Positions 1-8,338 of a stretch of DNA of 64,000 nt are shown piece after piece. The notes under the pieces are model-generated. The model saw only the letters and a list, made by a program, of their open reading frames with translations. It was not told where the DNA came from and ran no database searches. This DNA comes from Pandoraea capi (GTDB taxonomy: Bacteria; Pseudomonadota; Gammaproteobacteria; Burkholderiales; Burkholderiaceae): contig NZ_CABPRV010000001.1 in NCBI RefSeq assembly GCF_902459735.1, positions 186,001 through 250,000 on the forward strand, in the 5' to 3' direction. Both the position numbers and the translations under genes were made by a program. Every line of letters starts with the position of its first letter. The stretch's first letter is position 1.

Positions 1-65
1 AGGCAACCAAGACTGTAATTTCCGGAAACAAAACACGTGTAAAGCAGAGCAGGGAGACCACTATC

Positions 66-812
66 ATGACGACACAACCTGTCCGAGCGAATATGAAGAT
101 TCTTGTAGTCGACGACGATCCCGATCTGCGTGACCTGCTGCGCGAGTATCTGAGCCGCCATGGCTTCTCCGTCGCTGTCATGCACGATGGCGAAGGGCTG
201 GCCGCCCGCCTTGAGCGCGAGCGCCCTGCCCTGATCGTGCTCGACCTCATGATGCCGAAGGTCGACGGCCTCACGGCCTTGCGCGACCTGCGCGCCCGCA
301 ACGACGACGTGCCGGTGATCCTGCTCACGGCGCGCAGCGATGAGATCGACCGTATCGTCGGGCTGGAAATCGGCGCCGACGACTATCTGGGCAAGCCGTT
401 CAGCCCGCGCGAACTGCTCGCGCGCATCAATGCGGTGTTGCGCCGTCGCAAGACGCCCGATGCCGCCGTGCCCGAACAACGCGAAAACTATGCGTTCGGC
501 CCATTCATGCTCGACTTCCGCAGCCGCACGCTCACGCGCGACTCGCAGTTGCTCACGCTCTCGGACGGCGAATACGGGTTGCTGCGTCTGCTGGTGAATC
601 ACGCGATGCAGGTGCTGTCTCGCGAACGCATCATCGAATTGCTCTACGGCGCCGACAGCGACGTCAACGACCGCGGCATCGACGTACAGATCTGGCGTCT
701 GCGCCGTCTGCTCGACGAGGACGCACAGAGCCCACGCTTCATCCAGACAGTACGCGGACGCGGTTATATCTTCGTTCCCGACGGCCAGCGAGCCGACATG
801 GCGACCGGTTGA
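66..812 (+). CDS. OmpR-family two-component response regulator
   Basis: A 248-residue response regulator that would bind DNA when phosphorylated by the histidine kinase encoded next. The N-terminal receiver domain (about residues 10-125) has the acidic pocket D16-D18, phosphoacceptor D60 in VLDLMMP, switch T88 and conserved K110. The C-terminal winged helix (about 145-240) ends in the family signature TVRGRGYIF. The ATG at 66 has a purine-rich GGGAGA eight bases upstream; a second ATG at 93 (MKILVVDDD) is a possible alternative. The kinase starts 79 bp downstream on the same strand, so the two probably share a transcript. The signal is not evident. The pair is paralogous to the system at 32120-34299. 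Confidence 0.93.
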   Translation: MTTQPVRANMKILVVDDDPDLRDLLREYLSRHGFSVAVMHDGEGLAARLERERPALIVLDLMMPKVDGLTALRDLRARNDDVPVILLTARSDEIDRIVGLEIGADDYLGKPFSPRELLARINAVLRRRKTPDAAVPEQRENYAFGPFMLDFRSRTLTRDSQLLTLSDGEYGLLRLLVNHAMQVLSRERIIELLYGADSDVNDRGIDVQIWRLRRLLDEDAQSPRFIQTVRGRGYIFVPDGQRADMATG

Positions 813-891
813 TGCACCGGTCTGACAAGGACTCCGGCATGCAGCCGATTCTGTTTTCGTTTCCCCTGACGGCCGACAGGCGGAGCCCTGC

Positions 892-2166
892 ATGAAAGGC
901 CGTTTCGATACGCTTTTCGGCCGGCTTGCCGTACTCATCATTGCGGCGCTGGTCATCAGCCATTTCTCGTATCTCACGATCCTTCGCAGCGATCACGACG
1001 AGACGCGCGTCCAGAACGCCGCCGAGCAGATGGCCTTCATCATCAAGGCGGCGTCCGAGGTACATGAGGGCAATTCGAATCTGACGTTGCCCGATCTCGT
1101 GCAAGTGGTGCCCGTCTCGTTCGCGCATGGTGATGTCTTCGAGCCGCCCGGCAAGAATGCGCGACTGACGACCGAGCTCGCCCGCCGTTTGCCCGCCGGC
1201 ACGCAATTGCGTGTGGAACGTACGCCGCCGCCGCGCATCTGGGCCCGCCTGCCGGGCCGTGACTACTGGATCGCCACGCCGGTACTGTCCGTGCGCAACC
1301 CGCCCGGGACCGCGACGATTCTGCCGGGGCTGGCCGCCGTGCTCGGCATTACGGTCATCTTCGCGCTGTTCGCCGCATGGCAGTTGCAGCGCCCGGTGCG
1401 GGATATGGCCGCCGCTGCCGAGCAGTTGGCGACCCATCGCGTTCGAACGCAGGTCAAGGAACGCGGCCCGCTGGAGCTACGTCAGCTCACCGAGCGTTTC
1501 AATCGGATGAGTCAGGACATCGTGCAAACCGATCGCGAGCGCAATACGATGCTCGCCGGCATTGCCCATGACCTGAAGACGCCGCTGGCGCGTCTGCGAC
1601 TGCGCGCCGAGATGCTCGACGATATCCAGATGAGTGAAGGCATCACGCGTGACGCCGAGTCCATGACACGCATCGTCGATCAGTTCCTGCTGTTCGCGCG
1701 CGGCGTGGAGGTCGACAGTGCGGCGTCGCCGGTCGAGGCGCGACTTCCTGCGCTGGCCGCGCCATTCCTCGATCAGGGCTACGCGGTCGAACTGGATTTG
1801 CAGGCCGGGCCGGGGTTCAAGCTGCGTCAGACGTATCTGGAGCGCATCGTCAACAACCTGCTCGACAATGCCGTAACGTACGGGCGCGCACCGCTGGCCA
1901 TCCGTACCTCGCAGGATGCAAGCGGCTGGCGTCTCGTGATCGAGGACAGCGGCCCGGGAATCCCCAACGAAGACATCAATCGCATCGTGCGGCCTTTCGT
2001 ACGACTCGACCCGGCCCGAGGCGGCAACGCACATTGCGGACTGGGACTCGCCATCGTCGACAAGCTCACCCAGCAACTGGGCGGACGCGTGTCGTTCGCC
2101 AACCGCCCGGCCGGCGGCTTGCAGGTGACGCTGATGTTCCCGCCGGACGATCCTGGCGCCGAATAA
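892..2166 (+). CDS. EnvZ-type membrane sensor histidine kinase
   Basis: A 424-residue sensor kinase partnering the preceding regulator. It has a transmembrane helix at about 11-30, a periplasmic domain to about 140, a second helix at about 141-163, a HAMP segment, and a dimerisation domain with phospho-acceptor H226 in GIAHDLKTPLARLR. The ATPase domain carries the N box (NNLLDNAVTYG), the D box (EDSGPGIP) and the G box (HCGLGLAIV). The length is normal for the family. The periplasmic domain has no recognisable ligand fold, so the stimulus is unknown. A strong intrinsic terminator follows about 100 bp after the stop. Confidence 0.93.
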   Translation: MKGRFDTLFGRLAVLIIAALVISHFSYLTILRSDHDETRVQNAAEQMAFIIKAASEVHEGNSNLTLPDLVQVVPVSFAHGDVFEPPGKNARLTTELARRLPAGTQLRVERTPPPRIWARLPGRDYWIATPVLSVRNPPGTATILPGLAAVLGITVIFALFAAWQLQRPVRDMAAAAEQLATHRVRTQVKERGPLELRQLTERFNRMSQDIVQTDRERNTMLAGIAHDLKTPLARLRLRAEMLDDIQMSEGITRDAESMTRIVDQFLLFARGVEVDSAASPVEARLPALAAPFLDQGYAVELDLQAGPGFKLRQTYLERIVNNLLDNAVTYGRAPLAIRTSQDASGWRLVIEDSGPGIPNEDINRIVRPFVRLDPARGGNAHCGLGLAIVDKLTQQLGGRVSFANRPAGGLQVTLMFPPDDPGAE

Positions 2167-2266
2167 CACGATGCCCGTGCCTCGGAAACGTCCCGAAAGC
2201 ACCCCGTCAGCACATCGTTAGCGCCTCGTTAGCATCGCAAAGCGCCCATTCGATTCTCGCCCAATG

Positions 2267-2303
2267 AAAAAACCCGCCATCGATGAACGAACGGCGGGTT
2301 TTT
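2267..2303 (+). terminator. Rho-independent terminator after the first two-component operon
   Basis: Arms CCCGCC (2273-2278) and GGCGGG (2293-2298) are flanked by an A-run upstream and a T-run downstream, giving a symmetric stem followed by TTTTT. It could work in both directions, but it sits 100 bp after the kinase stop and far from the minus-strand H-NS gene end, so the plus-strand operon is the main client. Confidence 0.85.
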
Positions 2304-2503
2304 GTCTTTTTCGGCACTGCATCACATCAAGCCACAGCCAGGCGATCCGGGTTGGGGGGCAATACGACTACTGGGCTGTGCTCTACTGCTCACAGGGACA
2401 CGTTGGGCAGATGGCAACGCTGTGCGCGTGAGACACAGCAACGTCTGCTCCCCAACCACCCTGGCATGTGACCGGCAATGCCAGTCCGGCTGACGCCGGC
2501 GAA

Positions 2504-2794
2504 TTACTTGATCAGGAACTTCTCTTTGTTCTTCCCGACCCACTTCGGCGCGCGGCCGCGGCCCGACCACGTTTCACCGGTGGCCGGATTCATGTACTTG
2601 GGAGCGATTTGCGCGCGAACGGCGCGGCGACGACCGTCCGTCGTGGCAAGACCCAGATCCTTCGCGGTCAGTTCGTATTCCTGGATCTTCTGTTTGACTT
2701 GAGCAATGACCTCCGCCACTTCACGGGCGCGGGCCTCTTCGATCTGCTTTTCGATTTTGTCGCGTTGCGCGACGAGTTCCTTATAGCTTGCCAT
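2504..2794 (-). CDS. H-NS family nucleoid-associated protein
   Basis: A 96-residue protein of the short H-NS type common in Burkholderiaceae. The N-terminal half (about 1-55) is a charged coiled-coil oligomerisation region. The C-terminal DNA-binding region contains YMNPATGETWSGRGRAPKWV, with the AT-hook-like RGR core used for minor-groove binding. It would silence AT-rich DNA. It lies beside one of the most AT-rich stretches of the window (about 2800-3690), which fits autoregulation or local silencing, although that is inference. It is a single-gene unit: the nearest genes are over 300 bp away. Confidence 0.93.
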   Translation of the reverse strand: MASYKELVAQRDKIEKQIEEARAREVAEVIAQVKQKIQEYELTAKDLGLATTDGRRRAVRAQIAPKYMNPATGETWSGRGRAPKWVGKNKEKFLIK

Positions 2795-3687
2795 CTGGCG
2801 TGTCCTTACATTGTTAAAAATGGATCGCCACTTAAAATAACACGAGTTTTAATAATTTGAAAACCGCATTTCCATCAAATGAGTCTGAGGAAGCACAAAT
2901 CTCATTGAATTGTGCGAGAGACACTTCAGACAATGCACAACAGCGGGGCAGCAATGCCGGATTATCGCAACCGGCGACCCCCCGATAAGCCTGTCCATAT
3001 CGTCCCGAACACCCAGTCAATTCCCTTGCCATATGAGAGGAATTCGCTGCCAACTGCTCAGGACTCCACGCGGCACTATCGGTTCGCGCACCATACTGCA
3101 AGGATGGGAAAGATTTTTCGGGCTAACGGGAGGAAATCCAACGCGGGACAACTTCACACATAATTCGACGCATCAAAATATACGATCACAAATATTTAAG
3201 CGCATTCCGATCATTCTGTTATCCGAAACACTCCGGAGACAGATCAATCAATCGGACAATTCTCAATGAGGCTCCGCAATTTACGGATAAGTTCAGTTGA
3301 GGATTTAGCTTGAGGATTCGTCGTATTTCGTCATTTTCGTCGGGCGCATCTGTCAAACTGATCACTGTTCGCCCCAATGAACGCCATCACAATATCTATC
3401 GAAGCGCGTCTACCAGTCGGAATAGCGATAAATCGGGACGCGGGAGCCGCAGACCCGATTTTGTTGACGTATACGTCAAACTCATACGCCAATCCGATTT
3501 CACGAATCGAATAAGTTTTCGTAAGATAAGCAAATCGGTCGATGGGTCAGTCCCGGACCGATCGCCGAAAATCGAGGCTTTCCGGTGGATTCGGTCTCGT
3601 GTCGATGGCGTAATTAAGCTTTTGCTGATAAATGACATTTCTCATTTGCGGTCGGAATTGGCGCCGATTCTCTACGGACTTGAACGC
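2795..3687. other. AT-rich intergenic spacer with H-NS promoter region and a perfect palindrome
   Basis: Nearly 900 bp with much lower GC than its surroundings. It separates the divergent H-NS and GNAT genes. An open frame from 3310 runs into the GNAT gene, but its first 126 codons show no domain and biased composition, so I treat them as non-coding. The strip next to 2795 (rich in TTTAAAA-like tracts) should hold the H-NS promoter. A 16-nt perfect palindrome lies at 3464-3479. Nothing else is recognisable. Confidence 0.6.
3464..3479. promoter_or_regulatory. Perfect 16-nt palindrome, candidate operator
   Basis: TTGACGTATACGTCAA reads identically on both strands and lies in the AT-rich spacer 209 bp upstream of the GNAT start. 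The ACGT-n-ACGT core resembles the boxes described for MerR-type LiuR regulators of branched-chain acid degradation in proteobacteria. No such regulator is encoded in the window, so the assignment is tentative. Confidence 0.4.
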
Positions 3688-4287
3688 ATGCCCCCATCGA
3701 TGACGGCTTCCGATCCTCATTCGCCTTTCGACACCGAGGCGCCCACGATCGTCACACCGCGAACGATTCTGCGGCAGTGGCATACCGACGATCTGCCGCG
3801 CTTCGCGGCGCTCAATGCCGACCGCGAAGTCATGCGTCATTTCCCCACAACGCTGGACCGGATGCAGAGCGACGCCGTCGCGCTACGTCTTGCGCAGCAT
3901 CTTCAGACGCATGGTTACGGCCCGTGGGCACTTGAGATTCCGGGCGTAACACCGTTCGCCGGCTTCGTCGGGTTGATGCGAGTGGGTTTCGAAGCGCCCT
4001 TCGCGCCGGCCGTCGAAATCGGGTGGCGTCTCGCGAAGGCATTCTGGTCGAAAGGGTATGCGACGGAAGCTGCCACGGCGGCGGCACACTTCGCCTTCGA
4101 CACGCTCGGCATGGACGACCTCGTGTCCTTCACCGTGCCGGCCAACGTCCGCTCGCGCGCTGTGATGCAACGCATCGGCATGCATCATTGTCCCGACGAA
4201 GACTTCCTGCACCCGCTGATTCCGCCGGGCCATCGCCTGCGCCGTCACGTGCTTTACCGCTTGGATGCCGGCGACCTGATCGTTTGA
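3688..4287 (+). CDS. GNAT family N-acetyltransferase (RimJ/RimL-like)
   Basis: A 199-residue acetyltransferase of the Acetyltransf_3 type. It opens with TPRTILRQWHTDDLPRFAAL, a typical RimJ/RimL start, and carries the acetyl-CoA motif region EIGWRLAKAFWSKGYATEA. The C-terminal part (FTVPANVRSRAVMQRIGM) also fits: these proteins usually read N-xxS-xxVmeklGf there. The substrate is unknown. ATGs at 3688 and 3700 are both possible; the frame stays open far upstream but without family similarity. The stop codon is formed by the first two units of a tandem 8-bp array. Confidence 0.88.
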   Translation: MPPSMTASDPHSPFDTEAPTIVTPRTILRQWHTDDLPRFAALNADREVMRHFPTTLDRMQSDAVALRLAQHLQTHGYGPWALEIPGVTPFAGFVGLMRVGFEAPFAPAVEIGWRLAKAFWSKGYATEAATAAAHFAFDTLGMDDLVSFTVPANVRSRAVMQRIGMHHCPDEDFLHPLIPPGHRLRRHVLYRLDAGDLIV

Positions 4288-4397
4288 TCGTTTGATCGCC
4301 TGATCGCCTGATCGCCTGATCGCCTGATCGTCGGATCGTCGGATCGTCGGATCGTCGGATCGTCGGATCGCCGGATCGCCGGATCGCCGGATCGCCG
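4278..4397. repeat. Tandem array of 15 copies of an 8-bp unit GATCGNNN
   Basis: Fifteen back-to-back units fill exactly 120 bp: GATCGTTT x2, GATCGCCT x4, GATCGTCG x5, GATCGCCG x4. Units are grouped by variant, as expected from local slippage duplications. The array starts inside the last codons of the GNAT gene, supplies its stop codon and ends about 150 bp before the exporter start. GATC is also the Dam-type methylation site, giving 15 evenly spaced sites. Confidence 0.95.
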
Positions 4398-4549
4398 GCA
4401 GTCTGACCGATCGGATGTCGGGACGCTCGTCGATCGCCACCGGACCCCGATTGGCGGCAAAACATCGATCAACGTCGCCTTGGCGATTGAAGCAAGCGCT
4501 TAAATCGTGGGAAAATCCAAGTCTTTGCGCAAGCCGTCTTCCCCCCATC

Positions 4550-5932
4550 GTGTCGCGCGCCGTCATCATTCCGCTCATCATCGCCTGCGCTTTGTTCATG
4601 GAGAACATCGACGCCACGGTGATCACCACCTCGCTGCCCGCCATGGCACGCGACCTCCATCAGGATCCGATTTCGCTGAAGATGGCGCTCACCGCCTACG
4701 TGGTGGGGCTGGGCATCTTCATCCCGATCTGCGGCTGGGTCTCCGACCGCTTTGGCGCGCGCAACGTATTCCGCACGGCGATCGGTATCTTCATGGCGGG
4801 ATCGATCCTGTGCGCGGTGTCGTTCACGCTGCCGACGTTCGTATTCGCGCGATTCCTGCAAGGCGTAGGCGGCGCGATGATGGTCCCGGTCGGACGCCTC
4901 GTCATCTTCCGCGCCGTGCCCAAGCACGAGCTGGTCAAGGCCATCGGCTATCTGACGATGCCCGCCCTGCTCGGCCCAGTCATCGGTCCGCCGCTGGGTG
5001 GTGCGATTACCGCCTACCTTCACTGGCGCTGGATCTTCTTCATCAATATTCCCGTGAGCCTGCTCGGCATCTATCTCGCGGGCAAGTACATCGATAACGA
5101 ACGCGGCGGCGACGCCGGGCCACTCGACACGCGCGGCTTCGTGCTCTCCGCCCTCGGCAGCGGTCTGCTCATGCTCGGGCTCGCGCTGATCGGCGAGCAT
5201 CAGGTGAGCGACACCGTGATGATCGTGATGTGCGTGCTCGGCGCGTTGTTCATCTACGCTTACTGGCTGCACGCCAATCGCGTGGAAACCCCGTTGCTCG
5301 ACTTCCGGCTGCTGCGCATTCCGACGTTCCATGCGAGCGTCGTGGGCGGCTCACTCTTCCGGATCGGTCTGGGCGCCGTGCCGTTTCTGCTGCCGCTGGC
5401 GTTGCAGGAAGGCTTGCACATGGACCCGTTCGAGTCAGGCATGATCACGTGCGCCTCGGCCTTCGGTGCGATTTTCATGAAAGCGATTGCGCAGCGAGTG
5501 CTCGCCCGATTCGGTTTCCGTCAGGTGCTGATCGTGAATGCCGGACTGGCGGGACTGGCGCTCGCCTCCTACGGCCTTTTCACGCATAACACGCCGGTCA
5601 TCGTGATGCTCGGTGTCGTCGCGTTCGGCGGCTTCTTCCCGTCGTTGCAATTCACTTGCCTGAACTCGATCGTCTACGCCGACATCGGCAGCGAGGATGC
5701 CAGCCGCGCCACCAGCCTCGCGAGCGTCGTGCAACAGCTGTCGCTGGGTCTGGGCGTGACGATTTCCGGGATGGTCTTGCAGGCGAGCAGCCGACTGGCC
5801 GGCCATGACCAGTTGATGGCAAGCGATTTCCTGCCCGCGTTTCTGGTCATCGGCCTGTTCTCGCTGCTGTCGATCCCGGTCACGCGTCAGCTACCCGCCG
5901 ACGCGGGCACGGAGTTAGCGCGAAAGCACTGA
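4550..5932 (+). CDS. DHA2-type MFS multidrug exporter
   Basis: A hydrophobic protein of about 460 residues from the GTG at 4550, with many transmembrane helices. It has the MFS motif A (GWVSDRFGARNVF) after helix 2, the helix-1 signature MENIDATVITTSLPAMA and the antiporter motif C (GPVIGPPLGG). These place it in the drug:H+ antiporter-2 group (EmrB/QacA-like), usually 14 helices. The frame is open back to an ATG at 4415, but those 45 residues are not membrane-like and lie upstream of a possible promoter (TTGAAG 4487-4492, GAAAAT 4511-4516). No membrane-fusion partner is adjacent, so it may act alone. Confidence 0.88.
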   Translation: MSRAVIIPLIIACALFMENIDATVITTSLPAMARDLHQDPISLKMALTAYVVGLGIFIPICGWVSDRFGARNVFRTAIGIFMAGSILCAVSFTLPTFVFARFLQGVGGAMMVPVGRLVIFRAVPKHELVKAIGYLTMPALLGPVIGPPLGGAITAYLHWRWIFFINIPVSLLGIYLAGKYIDNERGGDAGPLDTRGFVLSALGSGLLMLGLALIGEHQVSDTVMIVMCVLGALFIYAYWLHANRVETPLLDFRLLRIPTFHASVVGGSLFRIGLGAVPFLLPLALQEGLHMDPFESGMITCASAFGAIFMKAIAQRVLARFGFRQVLIVNAGLAGLALASYGLFTHNTPVIVMLGVVAFGGFFPSLQFTCLNSIVYADIGSEDASRATSLASVVQQLSLGLGVTISGMVLQASSRLAGHDQLMASDFLPAFLVIGLFSLLSIPVTRQLPADAGTELARKH

Positions 5933-5976
5933 CAGCCATGGGCTTACACGCCCGAACGTGACTGTGACTGCGACGG

Positions 5977-6414
5977 TCACGTCGATTTCGCTTCGGGCCG
6001 GATGACCACGGCGTGGATTGCCATGCCCACGGCCATCGCGGCGACGAACAGCACCGCCTTGCCCGAGCCGGCGCCGAGCAACACCAGTGCCGGGCCGGGG
6101 CAAATGCCGGCGATGCCCCACCCCACGCCGAACAGCAACGCACCGATCACCAGACGCTTGTCCACGTCCCCCAGGCCACGCAACGACGGCCAGACACGTG
6201 GTTCCCCCGTCCATGCCTGCGGCTGCGACCGGGCGAGCCGGAACCCTACGAGACCCACAGCCACCGCACCGCCCATCACGAAGGCGAGCGACGGGTCCCA
6301 CTTCCCCGCGAGGTCGAGAAAGCCGAGAACCTTCGCCGGATTCGCCATGCCCGCGAGAATCAACCCCACGCCGAAGACGAGACCGCCGATCAACGCGAAA
6401 ATCAGCTTCTTCAT
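5977..6414 (-). CDS. YeeE/YedE family membrane protein, C-terminal half type (DUF6691, PmpB-like)
   Basis: A 145-residue protein with about four transmembrane segments, beginning [24 protein letters not shown]. It carries the family motif [19 protein letters not shown], whose cysteine lies in the predicted pore. It is the second half of a split YeeE/YedE transporter, a family that moves thiosulfate or related sulfur compounds. Its ATG overlaps the stop of the upstream half (ATGA, 4 bp), implying translational coupling and a two-protein complex. The gene follows a BigR-like repressor, as in persulfide-response operons. The exact substrate is inferred only. Confidence 0.85.
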   Translation of the reverse strand: MKKLIFALIGGLVFGVGLILAGMANPAKVLGFLDLAGKWDPSLAFVMGGAVAVGLVGFRLARSQPQAWTGEPRVWPSLRGLGDVDKRLVIGALLFGVGWGIAGICPGPALVLLGAGSGKAVLFVAAMAVGMAIHAVVIRPEAKST

Positions 6415-6857
6415 ACCGAGCCCCCCATACCCAGCACGTGACGCACGACGTACACGGTCAAGAAACCGGTCGCCATGAAACACAACGTGGCGACGAGCGA
6501 GCGCCACGATAAACGCGATAGCCCGCAAACGCCGTGGCCGCTCGTGCATCCCGACCCCAGACGCGTGCCGAAGCCAACCAGCAACCCCGCGCCGAGCAAC
6601 ATCGCCGTGCTCGCCTCGATCTGCGCCTCGGGGACGACGGCCACCGCGCGATACCCCCACGGCGCCGCCATCAACCCGACGATGAACGCCACGCGCCATC
6701 CGACGTCTCCCGCCCGCGGCCGTAACAAGCCGCCCACGATGCCGGAGATGCCGGCAATGCGTCCCGAGGACAGCATTAACCAGACGGCCGCCAGCCCGAC
6801 CAGCACACCGCCGGCAAGCGATGCCCAGGGAGTGAAATGAAGTGTGTCGAGTGTCAT
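6411..6857 (-). CDS. YeeE/YedE family membrane protein, N-terminal half type (PmpA-like)
   Basis: A 148-residue membrane protein starting [17 protein letters not shown]. It contains the diagnostic motif [12 protein letters not shown], whose cysteines are needed for sulfur-compound transport in characterised YeeE proteins. It pairs with the following DUF6691 gene by a 4-bp start/stop overlap. The frame remains open upstream to about 6995, but the membrane-family similarity starts at the ATG at 6857, which I chose. The repressor gene ends 79 bp upstream on the same strand, so the three genes probably form one transcript. Confidence 0.87.
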   Translation of the reverse strand: MTLDTLHFTPWASLAGGVLVGLAAVWLMLSSGRIAGISGIVGGLLRPRAGDVGWRVAFIVGLMAAPWGYRAVAVVPEAQIEASTAMLLGAGLLVGFGTRLGSGCTSGHGVCGLSRLSWRSLVATLCFMATGFLTVYVVRHVLGMGGSV

Positions 6858-6936
6858 GAAAACCAGCTCCCGCAGCGAGATCGGAGGAAATCGATGTAGT
6901 CCGGCGGACCGGGTACGCCTTGCGCGCCGGATGACG

Positions 6937-7317
6937 TCAAGGTTTCGGACAAAACTGATCGTAAAGACAGGCAAGCACGGCAAGGACCGCCCCATCGGCC
7001 ACGGCGTAATAGATACGTTTGCCGTCGCGTCGCGTGGTCACCAGCGCCTCGCTACGCAACACGGCGAGCTGTTGGGAGAGCGTGGGTTGCCGGATGTCGA
7101 GCTGGGCTTCCAGTTCCCCCACCGATCGCTCGCCCTGCGTGAGCTGACACAGAATCAGCAGACGGTCTTCGTTGGCGAGCGCGCGCAACAAGGCCGTGGC
7201 CCCCTGAGCGGCCGTGCGCAGATGGGCCACGTCGAGCGCAGCAGCAGATGCGGCGGACTCGGCAGACGGCGCCGACACAAACGGCTCGACGGGGGATAGC
7301 GCAGTGGCTCGTGGCAT
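6937..7317 (-). CDS. bigR: ArsR-family persulfide-sensing repressor (BigR/SqrR type)
   Basis: A 126-residue ArsR/SmtB winged-helix repressor. The recognition region reads [20 protein letters not shown], followed by the wing [11 protein letters not shown]. It lacks metal-site ligands but has C57 (LILCQL) and C123 (DQFC) exactly 66 residues apart, the same spacing as the redox cysteine pair of BigR and SqrR, which form a tetrasulfide or disulfide link with reactive sulfur and then release DNA. A third cysteine is C117. It heads the split YeeE/YedE genes and is divergent from the persulfide-dioxygenase-like gene, so it likely represses both directions. Confidence 0.88.
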   Translation of the reverse strand: MPRATALSPVEPFVSAPSAESAASAAALDVAHLRTAAQGATALLRALANEDRLLILCQLTQGERSVGELEAQLDIRQPTLSQQLAVLRSEALVTTRRDGKRIYYAVADGAVLAVLACLYDQFCPKP

Positions 7318-7426
7318 GGCAGGATCGATGGCGAATCAGGACACCCGAACAAAGCGGGAGCGACAACATGCCGCACCGCTTTGCGCGATGTCATGGAGTG
7401 TCACGTGTAGTGCGGACACTTTACTG

Positions 7427-7452
7427 ATTTATAATATATGAGTCGATAAATT
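7427..7452. promoter_or_regulatory. AT-rich divergent control region, likely -10 and BigR-type operator
   Basis: A short AT-rich strip in a GC-rich setting, directly before the dioxygenase start. It holds a consensus TATAAT at 7430-7435 and an inverted pair ATTTAT (7427-7432) and ATAAAT (7446-7451). An operator overlapping the -10 would suit repression by the BigR-like protein encoded 110 bp away. No clear -35 is visible. Confidence 0.5.
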
Positions 7453-7468
7453 CTTGCAGGAGACGGTC

Positions 7469-8338
7469 ATGTCAGCCACGCCAGCACACATCGAAGCCTT
7501 TTTCGACACCGTCACCGCCACGGTCACGTATGTCGTGTTCGATGCGCCCGGCGGCCATGCGGCGATCATCGATCCGGTACTCGACTACGACCCGAAGGCC
7601 GGTCGCACGCACACCGGCTCGGCTGAACGCGTGCTCGCCTTCGTCGTTGCGCAGCAACTCACCGTCGACTGGATTCTGGAGACGCACGCGCACGCGGACC
7701 ATCTGTCGTCGGCGCGCTGGCTCAAGGAGCGTGTGGGCGGATGCATCGCCATCGGCGCGCACATCCGCGACGTGCAGCACGTCTTCAAGAAGCTGTTCCA
7801 TCTCGGTGCGGACGTGCCCCCGGACGGCTCGCAATTCGACCATCTGTTCGAAGACGGCGAGACGTTCGCCATCGGCACCTTGCAGGCGAAGGCGATGTTC
7901 GTGCCGGGCCACACACCGGCCGACATGGCCTATCTGGTGGGCGATGCGGTCTTCGTGGGCGACACGCTCTTCATGCCGGACGTCGGCACCGCGCGCTGCG
8001 ATTTCCCCGGCGGCAACGCCCACACGCTGTTCCGGTCGATTCGACGTCTGCTGTCGCTGCCAGCGTCAACCCGCTTGTTCATGTGCCACGACTACCCGCC
8101 GGCCGGGCGCGCCGCGAACTGGCAAACGACCGTGGGCGAACAGCGACGCGCGAACATCCACGTGCATGACGGCATCGATGAAGACGCTTTCGTCGCCATG
8201 CGCGAAGCCCGTGATCGCACCCTCGACATGCCCACGCTGATCCTGCCCGCCGTGCAGGTGAACATTCGCGCAGGCGACATGCCCGCGCCGGAAGCGAACG
8301 GCACGCGCTATCTGAAGATTCCGCTCAACGCGCTGTAA
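7469..8338 (+). CDS. MBL-fold persulfide dioxygenase-like hydrolase (ETHE1/Blh type)
   Basis: A 289-residue metallo-beta-lactamase-fold protein. The metal motif is THAHADH (H73, H75, D77, H78), with further ligands H148 (GHTPADM), D165 (VGDTLFMPDVGTARCDF) and H207 (CHDYPP). This pattern is that of ETHE1/Blh enzymes, which use one Fe(II) and oxidise glutathione persulfide to sulfite. It is shorter than Agrobacterium/Xylella Blh because the extra N-terminal phosphatase-like domain is missing. The ATG at 7469 is preceded by AGGAG at 7458-7462. It is divergent from the BigR-like gene, so it is probably induced by sulfide. The 3' end overlaps the convergent LysR gene by 14 bp. Confidence 0.88.
   Translation: MSATPAHIEAFFDTVTATVTYVVFDAPGGHAAIIDPVLDYDPKAGRTHTGSAERVLAFVVAQQLTVDWILETHAHADHLSSARWLKERVGGCIAIGAHIRDVQHVFKKLFHLGADVPPDGSQFDHLFEDGETFAIGTLQAKAMFVPGHTPADMAYLVGDAVFVGDTLFMPDVGTARCDFPGGNAHTLFRSIRRLLSLPASTRLFMCHDYPPAGRAANWQTTVGEQRRANIHVHDGIDEDAFVAMREARDRTLDMPTLILPAVQVNIRAGDMPAPEANGTRYLKIPLNAL

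Noticed and set aside
3310-3687. N-terminal extension of the GNAT gene into AT-rich DNA
   Set aside because: The 126 codons have no family similarity and lie in the AT-rich spacer. Known relatives start near the ATGs at 3688/3700.
4278-4397. 8-bp array considered as a CRISPR or a phase-variable coding repeat
   Set aside because: Units are contiguous with no spacers, so it is not CRISPR. Because the array follows the GNAT coding sequence and every unit type still produces a nearby stop, it is unlikely to switch that gene on and off.
4469-5332. 287-codon frame antisense to the MFS exporter
   Set aside because: Composition is typical of complementary GC-rich sequence (Glu/Arg/His/Gln). No start context or domain.
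5957-5981. Inverted repeat CGTGAC/GTCACG between the exporter and YedE genes
   Set aside because: Only 6-bp arms and no T-run. It overlaps the end of the YedE gene, so chance pairing is more likely.
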